Assembly (NCBI RefSeq): GCF_001672775.1 | Contig: NZ_LZKJ01000158.1 | Span: 1 to 41,243, forward strand | Origin: Mycobacterium kyorinense | GTDB taxonomy: Bacteria > Actinomycetota > Actinomycetes > Mycobacteriales > Mycobacteriaceae | DNA length: 41,243 bases | Direction: 5' to 3' | Part shown: in pieces, positions 35,214-41,243 of the stretch | How the letters are laid out: each line of letters opens with the position of its first letter | How positions within the stretch are numbered: position 1 is the stretch's first letter | Notes under the pieces: model-generated | Databases searched by the model: none | What the model saw: the letters and a program-made list of their open reading frames with translations, nothing else | Told to the model about the DNA's origin: nothing | Translations under genes and position numbers: made by a program

Positions 35214-36953
35214 ATGTCAACAAAGCACCGGGTCGTCGACTATATCGTCGAGTACCTCTCGCGGGCCGGAATCGACTACATCTTCGGAGTGGACGGCGCC
35301 AACATCGAAGACCTCTATGACGCAGCATTCTTCAGTGCAGAGATCACCGCGGTGGTGGCCAAGCATGAGTTCTCCGCTGCCACAATGGCGGACGGATACA
35401 GCCGCGGCGGGAACGGCCTCGCGGTGGTCGCAGCCACATCCGGTGGCGGCGCCCTGAACCTTGTTCCCGGCCTCGGCGAAGCATTGGCCAGCCGAGTGCC
35501 GGTATTGGCGCTGGTGGGCCAGCCGGCGACGGCGATGGACGGACTGGGCAGCTTCCAGGACACCAGCGGTTGCAACGGCACACTGGACGCGCAGGCCGTC
35601 TTCTCCGCGGTGTCGGTGTTCTGTCAGCGGATACAGACCCCCGGCGACATCGTCGCAGCGTTGCCGGCCGCCGTCGCAGCAGCGCGCACAGGTGGCCCGG
35701 CGGTGTTGTTGCTGCCCAAAGACATTCAGCAGGCTGAAACGCGGACCAACGGCCACGCCACTGCTGTTGTGCCGTCCCGGGCCATCGGCGACCCACACCC
35801 CATCGCCCGCGCGCTACGCCGGGTGACCGGGCAGATCACGATCATCGCCGGCGAGCAGGTGGCCCGCGATGACGCCCGAGCCGAATTGGAGTGGTTGCGA
35901 GCGGTACTGCGAGCGCGTGTGGCCTGTGTGCCAGATGCCAAAGACGTCGCCGGAACACCCGGTTTCGGCTCGTCGTCGTTGCTCGGGGTCACCGGCGTGA
36001 TGGGGCATCCCGGCGTGGCCGGTGCAGTAGCCGGCAGCGCGTTGTGCTTGATCGTGGGAAGCCGGCTGCCGGTGACCGCACGCGCCGGTCTCGGCGATGC
36101 GCTCAAGGGGGTACGCACCCTATCGATCGGGTCCGCGCCGCCGTACCTGGCATGCACCCACGTGCACACCGACGATCTGCGGGCGTCGTTGCGGATGCTG
36201 ACCAGCACCCTGACCGGGTCCGGGCGACCCAGCGGTGTGCGAGTGCCAGATGTAGTGCCCCGCACGGAATTGCGCCCACCGGTATTCGATGGGCCGGGCT
36301 TGCGTTATCGCACCGCGATGCACGTGCTAGACCGGGTGTTGCCTGACGGGGCGGACATTGTCGTCGATGCGGGTAACACCGGCGCGGCCGCCATCCACCA
36401 TGTGCCGGTGCGGCGCAACGGCCGGTTCGCGGTGGCACTCGGCATGGGGGGCATGGGCTACAGCTTCGGTGCCGGGATCGGAATGGCGTTCGGCCACGCG
36501 AAGGCCAGGGCGCCGGGTCGGCGCGTGGTGGTGATTGCCGGCGACGGCGCATTTTTCATGCACGGCATGGAGGTGCACACCGCTGTGCAATATCAGCTCC
36601 CGGTGACGTTTGTATTGTTCAACAACAACGCTCACGCCATGTGCGTGACCCGCGAGCAGCTGCTCTACGACGATCGCTACAGCTACAACCGGTTCGCGCC
36701 AAGCCGACTCGGAGCGGGGTTGGCGGCGATGTTCCCCGGACTGGCTTCTGTCGATGTGGCCGACGAGGCCGGTTTCGTCGCGGCGCTGCATGCGGCGATG
36801 GACGTGTACGGGCCGACGGTCGTCAGCATCGAATGCGCGGCTGACGAAATTCCGCCGTTTGCACCGTTTCTCCGGCCTGCCTCGGCCGCGATGCCCGGCG
36901 CTCAGCCAGATACCGCAAAAGAGGACCGCACGCGCGTCGCTGCCAGCGCGTAG
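35214..36953 (+). CDS. Thiamine diphosphate-dependent enzyme, acetolactate synthase-like
   Basis: 579 residues from ATG 35214, chosen over ATG 35196 because a SigL-type -10 ends 7 nt upstream. The catalytic glutamate is E52 (AKHEFSAATMADGYSRGG), and the ThDP/Mg motif is G443-D-G-A-F...N470-N-N472. The PYR, central and PP domains are in the usual order for this superfamily; I see no carrier domain. Such enzymes decarboxylate 2-oxo acids and transfer the acyl anion to an aldehyde, oxo acid or acyl group. Anabolic acetolactate synthase is encoded elsewhere in mycobacteria, so a specialised role in this operon is likely. Substrate unknown. Confidence 0.88.
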   Translation: MSTKHRVVDYIVEYLSRAGIDYIFGVDGANIEDLYDAAFFSAEITAVVAKHEFSAATMADGYSRGGNGLAVVAATSGGGALNLVPGLGEALASRVPVLALVGQPATAMDGLGSFQDTSGCNGTLDAQAVFSAVSVFCQRIQTPGDIVAALPAAVAAARTGGPAVLLLPKDIQQAETRTNGHATAVVPSRAIGDPHPIARALRRVTGQITIIAGEQVARDDARAELEWLRAVLRARVACVPDAKDVAGTPGFGSSSLLGVTGVMGHPGVAGAVAGSALCLIVGSRLPVTARAGLGDALKGVRTLSIGSAPPYLACTHVHTDDLRASLRMLTSTLTGSGRPSGVRVPDVVPRTELRPPVFDGPGLRYRTAMHVLDRVLPDGADIVVDAGNTGAAAIHHVPVRRNGRFAVALGMGGMGYSFGAGIGMAFGHAKARAPGRRVVVIAGDGAFFMHGMEVHTAVQYQLPVTFVLFNNNAHAMCVTREQLLYDDRYSYNRFAPSRLGAGLAAMFPGLASVDVADEAGFVAALHAAMDVYGPTVVSIECAADEIPPFAPFLRPASAAMPGAQPDTAKEDRTRVAASA

Positions 36954-36985
36954 CGATCACCAGTCCGATATGAGATGAGCCCACT

Positions 36986-37999
36986 ATGAATCAAGTCAGC
37001 CTTACCGACGTTGCAACGTATCTGCCCGGAGAGCCGATCAGCGCGGATTACTACGCACAGTTCAGCGAGTCCGATGAGCTGCGTGACAATCTCATGTTTC
37101 GCGCGCCGAAGTTCCGCCATCACGTCGCACCCGGAGAGTCCGCGATCGACATGATCGAGCGGGCTTGCGCCGGGCTGATAGAACGGCACGGCCAGGAGGC
37201 CGTCGAAGACGTCGACGTGCTGATTACCCATACCCAACTGCCGGACATGCCGTTTTACGGTATGGGCGGCGGCGTCGCGCACCGGTTGGGCATGCGGCCG
37301 TCGTGGGTGCTGGACTTGCACAACGGTGGGTGCGCCGCGTTCGTGTTGGCGCTGAAGGTGGCTCGCCAACTGTTGGCTACCGGTGCAGGACGCACAGCGC
37401 TCATCGCGATCGCCCAGAACGCGGCGGGTCAGGTTTTCGACCAGCCCGCCGTACGCGGCAAGGCGCAGGCGTCAGTTCCCGGCGACGGTGCCGCGGTCGG
37501 CCTGGTCACGGTGTCGGACGACTCGCCCATCCTCGACGCGGAGTGCCGCACCTACGGCGAATATGCCGGCGACATGACATACACCGTTGACCCGCCGCGC
37601 AAGTACTGGCAGCCCGGCACCGGCGAAGGCTGCATCGGTTTCACCGACAGCAAGATCGCCAAGGTGCTTGCCCGCGGCAACCGCCAGGTCCCGGAAGTGG
37701 CGTTGGCAGTTTGTGATCGAATCGGTCTGGCGGCCAAGGATATCGGTCTGCTCGTCACCAACCAACCCAATCGGGTGTTCTTGCGGAATTGGCGTGACGC
37801 GCTCGAGGTGCCGACCGCGAAACACCTCGATACCTTCGATGAGTGCGGCAACCTGTTCGGCGCCGCCATCCCAGTGAACCTCGATCGCGCGATCAGTGGC
37901 GGACAGCTCGCGGCCGGTGACGTGGTGCTGATGGCAGCGTTTGCACACGCGGGTGACTTTGCCGGTGCCGCGGCGGTCCGCTGGGGCGGACGCGGCTGA
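36986..37999 (+). CDS. KASIII/FabH-like thiolase-fold enzyme with altered active site
   Basis: 337 residues. The nucleophile is C116 (DLHNGGCAAFVLALK) and the conserved Asn N289 (ECGNLFGAAIP). Where FabH has P-H-Q-A-N, this protein reads T-N259-Q-P-N262, so the catalytic histidine is replaced by Asn. Decarboxylative condensation needs that histidine, so acyl transfer to an amine, alcohol or carbanion is more likely than fatty-acid priming. It starts 32 nt after the ThDP gene, and its TGA overlaps the aminotransferase ATG by one base, so the genes are in one operon. Confidence 0.88.
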   Translation: MNQVSLTDVATYLPGEPISADYYAQFSESDELRDNLMFRAPKFRHHVAPGESAIDMIERACAGLIERHGQEAVEDVDVLITHTQLPDMPFYGMGGGVAHRLGMRPSWVLDLHNGGCAAFVLALKVARQLLATGAGRTALIAIAQNAAGQVFDQPAVRGKAQASVPGDGAAVGLVTVSDDSPILDAECRTYGEYAGDMTYTVDPPRKYWQPGTGEGCIGFTDSKIAKVLARGNRQVPEVALAVCDRIGLAAKDIGLLVTNQPNRVFLRNWRDALEVPTAKHLDTFDECGNLFGAAIPVNLDRAISGGQLAAGDVVLMAAFAHAGDFAGAAAVRWGGRG

Positions 38000-39012
38000 T
38001 GCCGGCCGTGGCGAACCCGGTGTTCGGTGAGGCGCTGCCGAATCCAGTCGATCCACTTGCCTTGTCGTTGAACGAGAATCCGTTCCCGCCGTTGCCTTCG
38101 GTGCGGTCGGCGTTGATCCGGTCGATCGATGCGGCCAACCGGTATCCGGAGTTTTTGCCGCAGCAGCTGCGTCGGGTGATCGCCAGACATATCGGGGTGG
38201 TAGAGGCCCAGGTGGTGCTCGGCGCCGGTGCAACCGGTGTGCTGATGCAGGTGCTCCAGACGATGACCACGCCGGGCGACTCCATCGTCATGGCTGCGCC
38301 GACGTTCGACGGGTATCCGATTTTCGCGCAGATCGCACGGCTGCGTCCGGTGCTCGTCCCGCTCGACAAGCACGGGCACCACGACCTGGACGCCTTTGCC
38401 GATGCCGCCGTGAACGCCCGGGTCGCCGTGCTGTGCCGGCCGCACAACCCGACCGGCACCATGGAATCCGTCGCCGACGTGCTGCAGTTTCTGCGCCGGG
38501 TGCCGGGGGACACGATCGTCGTGCTCGACGAGGCCTATATCGAGTTCGCCGCCGCCGAGCACCGGATCGATGCGGCGATGTTGATCGCACGTTTCCCGAA
38601 TGTGGTTGTGGTGCGGACATTCTCCAAGGCATACGGCTTGGCCGGCCTCCGGATCGGTTACGGACTCGGGTCGGCTGAGCTCATCGGGACATTGTGGACC
38701 AGCCAGCTGCCGTTCGGCATGGCAATTACCAGCCTGACGGCCGTCGCCGCGTCCTATGACGCCGAAGACCAACTGCTCCAGCGAATCCGGCTCATCACTG
38801 CCGAACGCCGGTATCTGCGGATGCGGCTATCCGCGGTGGGCATCTATAGCACCGACTCACATGCCAACTTCTTGTACCTGCCGTCGAGGGGTCGGCCGTG
38901 GCGCGAAGTGTTGGCGGGCGGCGCACTGCAGATCCGTTGTTACGCCGACGGCGGCGCGCGCATCACCGTCGGCGCTCGAGAGTCGACGCTGGCGGTGCTG
39001 GCCGCGGTATGA
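37999..39012 (+). CDS. PLP-dependent aminotransferase, HisC-like (fold type I)
   Basis: 337 residues. The PLP lysine is K210 (RTFSKAYGLAGLRIGY). N150 (CRPHNPTGT), D177 and Y180 (LDEAY) and R218 complete the cofactor site. It resembles histidinol-phosphate and aromatic aminotransferases but is not next to his genes. Starts with TGATG overlap on the KASIII gene. In this operon it would aminate an oxo product of the ThDP or KASIII step, or make the oxo acid fed to the ThDP enzyme. Substrate unknown. Confidence 0.9.
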   Translation: MPAVANPVFGEALPNPVDPLALSLNENPFPPLPSVRSALIRSIDAANRYPEFLPQQLRRVIARHIGVVEAQVVLGAGATGVLMQVLQTMTTPGDSIVMAAPTFDGYPIFAQIARLRPVLVPLDKHGHHDLDAFADAAVNARVAVLCRPHNPTGTMESVADVLQFLRRVPGDTIVVLDEAYIEFAAAEHRIDAAMLIARFPNVVVVRTFSKAYGLAGLRIGYGLGSAELIGTLWTSQLPFGMAITSLTAVAASYDAEDQLLQRIRLITAERRYLRMRLSAVGIYSTDSHANFLYLPSRGRPWREVLAGGALQIRCYADGGARITVGARESTLAVLAAV

Positions 39013-39051
39013 AAGTCGGCGCGATCGCGTCGAAGTGCGGTAAGAAGGGGC

Positions 39052-39552
39052 GTGGCCGCCTCCGATAACCGTGATCCGATCGCTGCGGCGCGGACCAACT
39101 GGGAGCGTGCCGGATGGGGCGACGTGGCTCAGGGCATGGTCGCGGTGACCTCGGTGATGCGAGCCCACCAGATCCTGCTCGCCCGCGTCGAGACGGCATT
39201 ACGCCCCTATGACCTGAGTTTTTCCCGGTTCGAGTTACTGCGCCTGTTGGCGTTCACCCGCACCGGCGCGCTGCCGATCACCAAGGCTTCCGACCGGCTG
39301 CAGGTTCATGTCACCAGCGTCACCCATGCGATTCGGCGGCTGGAAGCCAGCGGGCTGGTGCAGCGGGTACCGCACCCGACCGACGGGCGGACCACGTTGG
39401 TGCAGATCACCGACTTGGGCCGCTCGACGGTCGAGGATGCCACCGTCACGCTCAACAAGCAGGTCTTCGTCGACATCGGAATGTCGGATGCCGACGCACA
39501 GGCCCTGGTGTCATCGATCGAGACGCTGCGGCACAACGCCGGCGACTTTTGA
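39052..39552 (+). CDS. MarR-family transcriptional regulator (Rv0737-like)
   Basis: 166 residues with the winged helix-turn-helix ITKASDRLQVHVTSVTHAIRRLEASGLVQRVPHPTDGRTTLVQIT at about 81-125. GTG 39052 lies just after GAAGGGG. It follows the aminotransferase by 39 nt on the same strand and may belong to the operon, although in M. tuberculosis its counterpart follows rslA directly, so it probably predates the four-gene insertion. Convergent with the NmrA-like gene. Confidence 0.9.
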   Translation: MAASDNRDPIAAARTNWERAGWGDVAQGMVAVTSVMRAHQILLARVETALRPYDLSFSRFELLRLLAFTRTGALPITKASDRLQVHVTSVTHAIRRLEASGLVQRVPHPTDGRTTLVQITDLGRSTVEDATVTLNKQVFVDIGMSDADAQALVSSIETLRHNAGDF

Positions 39553-39568
39553 TGCCCAGCGGAGGCAC

Positions 39569-40540
39569 TCAGGGCACGGCGATTTCGTTGACATGCGCCC
39601 CCAGCCAGTCGCGGAACGACTGTAGTTGGGGATTCAACTCCCGCACCCGGTGAAGATCGCGATCACCGACGAACCGCTGGGAATTCTCGGCATAGAACTG
39701 AAACATGTTGCCCATTTCGACGGCCCCGGGGAAACCCAAGGCGCGGTATAGGTCCCAATCGAGCGGGCGATACGCGACCTCCTCGCCGAGCACCTCCGTT
39801 AACGCCGCCGCATACTGGTCACCGGTCAGGTGGTCACCAGCGATGCTGACCGTCTTGCCGATAAGCGCCGCATCGCGCTTGAAGATGCCTAGTGCCGCCT
39901 TGCCGATATCGTCGACGGCGATGCCGGACAGCAGCTGGTCGGCCATCGGCAGGGTCAGGGTCAGCTGGCCGCCGGCGTCGCGCGCCAATCCCAGGCCGTC
40001 GGCAATGTTGTTGAAATAGAACGCAGTTCGCAGGAATGTCGTTGGGACACCGTATTTTACGAAAAGCTCGTCGGCTTCAGCTTTAGCGTCGAAGTGGGGA
40101 ACCTTGTACTGGCCTTCGGCGTTCGGCACTCGTTCGTCGTCGCCGAAGAAGTCGCGGGTGTCCTCCAGCGTCGACCAGATCACGTGCGCGACGTCGGCGT
40201 CACGGGCGGCTCGCGCGGCGATCTCCGCCTGCGCCAGTTCCATCTCGCCCCGGGTCCTTTCGGCCTCCTGCTCCGGGGTCCGGTCGACCCAGTAGTTCGT
40301 CACGACGTACGCGCCGTGGGCTCCGTCGAATGCACGGCGCATGCTCTTCTCGTCGTCGAGGTCGGCCTCCACGACCTCGGCGCCAGCCCGCGCTAGTTCC
40401 TGTGCGCTGCCGGATTGAGTGTTCCGGGTCAACGCCCGCACCGTGAGCCCGCGATCGGGCTCAGCCAGGATTGCCCGCGCCAGCCCGCCGCCCTGCGATC
40501 CGGTAGCCCCGACGACTGCGATCAGCTTCTGTCCTGTCAT
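39569..40540 (-). CDS. NmrA-like NAD(P)-binding protein
   Basis: 323 residues. The N-terminal Rossmann loop is GATGSQGGGLAR (11-22), and TRNTQSGSAQ after beta-2 fits NADP binding. Central NYW, WSTLED and the PTTFLRTAFYFNN segment match NmrA/HSCARG-type redox sensors and atypical SDRs that lack the Y-x3-K site. AAGGAG precedes the ATG. Divergent from the MarR gene at 40643, with two matching palindromes between, so it is probably the regulator's target. Confidence 0.9.
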   Translation of the reverse strand: MTGQKLIAVVGATGSQGGGLARAILAEPDRGLTVRALTRNTQSGSAQELARAGAEVVEADLDDEKSMRRAFDGAHGAYVVTNYWVDRTPEQEAERTRGEMELAQAEIAARAARDADVAHVIWSTLEDTRDFFGDDERVPNAEGQYKVPHFDAKAEADELFVKYGVPTTFLRTAFYFNNIADGLGLARDAGGQLTLTLPMADQLLSGIAVDDIGKAALGIFKRDAALIGKTVSIAGDHLTGDQYAAALTEVLGEEVAYRPLDWDLYRALGFPGAVEMGNMFQFYAENSQRFVGDRDLHRVRELNPQLQSFRDWLGAHVNEIAVP

Positions 40541-40566
40541 AGCAACTCCTTACTCGAGCCAATTTA

Positions 40567-40582
40567 GGTTGATGCGTCAACC
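40567..40582. promoter_or_regulatory. MarR operator 1
   Basis: GGTTGATGCGTCAACC, an inverted repeat GGTTGA-N4-TCAACC. It directly precedes, on the minus strand, a -10-like TAAATT (40566-40561) for the NmrA-like gene, so occupancy would block that promoter. Confidence 0.75.
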
Positions 40583-40606
40583 AACATGGCAGATATTACC
40601 CGGCCT

Positions 40607-40622
40607 GGTTGATATGTCAACC
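40607..40622. promoter_or_regulatory. MarR operator 2, overlapping the marR -35
   Basis: GGTTGATATGTCAACC, the same GGTTGA-N4-TCAACC repeat, exactly 40 bp from operator 1. It contains TTGATA (40609-40614), the -35 of the marR promoter; TAGGAT (40631-40636) is the -10 at 16 bp, and the ATG at 40643 follows by 7 nt, so the marR mRNA is probably leaderless and autorepressed. Confidence 0.78.
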
Positions 40623-40642
40623 GAATCGGATAGGATGGGCAG

Positions 40643-41131
40643 ATGCCAGACCAACCGTGGCTCAGTGACGACGAGCAGCAGGCGTGGCGCAGCTTTGTGG
40701 AGATGCGGCATCTGCTGGAGCGGCATCTGGAGCGTCACCTGCAGCGCGAGTTCGGGTTATCAGATTCCGACTTCGAGATTCTGGTCAATCTGTCCGAGTC
40801 GCCGAAAGGGCGGATGCGCCCGGTAGAACTGGGCGAGGCGACTCAATGGGAAAAGAGTCGGCTGTCGCATCACTTGAGCCGGATGGAGAAACGCGGCCTC
40901 GTCCGCAGGGAAGCGTGCAATGCGCGCTACCCGGAGGTCGTATTGACAAAGGCCGGCCGCGACGCCATCAAAGCCAGCGCCCCGGCCAACGCCGCCCGGG
41001 TACGGAAGTTCTTCATCGACGTGCTTGGCCCCGAACGTCTCGCCGCTTTCCGTGAGGCCTCCGACGACGTGATCGCCGCCATCGAGGAACACCAGAAAAC
41101 CGACTGTCCGCCCGAAATCCGTGGCCGTTGA
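40643..41131 (+). CDS. MarR-family transcriptional regulator, local repressor
   Basis: 162 residues. Winged helix core at about 40-105 (FEILVNLSESPKGRMRPVELGEATQWEKSRLSHHLSRMEKRGLVRRE) with the variable wing NARYPEVVLT. Divergent from the NmrA-like gene across two identical palindromes, the usual MarR layout. C154 near the C-terminus (KTDCPPE) is the only late cysteine and might allow thiol sensing, but that is a guess. Confidence 0.92.
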   Translation: MPDQPWLSDDEQQAWRSFVEMRHLLERHLERHLQREFGLSDSDFEILVNLSESPKGRMRPVELGEATQWEKSRLSHHLSRMEKRGLVRREACNARYPEVVLTKAGRDAIKASAPANAARVRKFFIDVLGPERLAAFREASDDVIAAIEEHQKTDCPPEIRGR

Positions 41132-41243
41132 ACGATCCAGGGGACGACGGCACCCTTGCCGCGAGCGTGTTGCTCCTATGTCAAGCGGCCGCGTGTCGTG
41201 GTGGTTGAAGGTTGGTTTGGTGGTCGGTGCGTAAGCGTTGAAC
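41132..41243. other. Right-edge non-coding stretch of unclear nature
   Basis: No gene can be supported in these 112 bases. GCGAGCGTG at about 41160-41168 resembles the outer arm of the palindromic elements near the hydrolase gene. The final 60 bases are a G/T-rich stretch that may belong to a mobile element or another gene beyond the window. Confidence 0.3.

Noticed and set aside
1..41243. CRISPR arrays, tRNA or rRNA genes
   Set aside because: No regularly spaced repeats, cloverleaf-like segments or rRNA signatures were seen on either strand.

Overview
The window is high-GC actinobacterial DNA, almost certainly from a slow-growing Mycobacterium. The gene order follows the M. tuberculosis Rv0711-Rv0737 stretch as I remember it: arylsulfatase, formylglycine-generating enzyme, spc ribosomal operon, sppA, SAM methyltransferases, fucA-serA2-xylB, secY-adk-map, sigL-rslA and a MarR regulator. 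GTG starts, leaderless promoters (TANNNT about 7 nt before the start codon) and TIGR00027-type methyltransferase paralogs fit this. No database was searched; names rest on motif recognition and remembered sequences.

Region 1 (1-7545) is conserved housekeeping. A sulfatase cut by the left edge is followed by the FGE-type enzyme that matures its active-site cysteine. A promoter at about 3172-3200 then drives ten ribosomal protein genes, rplN to rplO. Region 2 (7546-15752) holds a serine-hydrolase gene bracketed by a 33-bp perfect inverted repeat, protease IV (sppA), three tandem methyltransferase paralogs on the minus strand, and a coupled SDR-MDR oxidoreductase pair. Region 3 (15727-25109) is an accessory island. 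Two large cyclase-STAND ATPase regulators with different cyclase active sites flank a cytochrome P450 gene with overlapping small ORFs, and two toxin-antitoxin pairs (Doc type and VapBC) lie beside the second regulator. Region 4 (25114-29004) is fucA-serA2 divergent from xylB, plus a fourth methyltransferase.

Region 5 (29211-34342) is secY-adk-map, an orphan sigma-region-4-like gene, a divergent TetR gene, and the ECF sigma factor gene sigL with its zinc anti-sigma factor gene rslA. Region 6 (34343-39012) is the most interesting part: four same-strand genes encoding a START/SRPBCC-like protein, a ThDP-dependent enzyme, a KASIII-like enzyme without the usual catalytic His, and a HisC-like aminotransferase. 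To my knowledge these are absent between rslA and Rv0737 in M. tuberculosis. Two elements with SigL-type architecture (TGAAC[T/C]-N16-CGT) precede the first two genes, and the same architecture precedes sigL itself. I infer an undescribed biosynthetic operon controlled by the adjacent redox-responsive SigL/RslA switch. Region 7 (39052-41243) has two MarR genes, an NmrA-like reductase gene with two matched palindromic operators, and a right edge that may touch another element.
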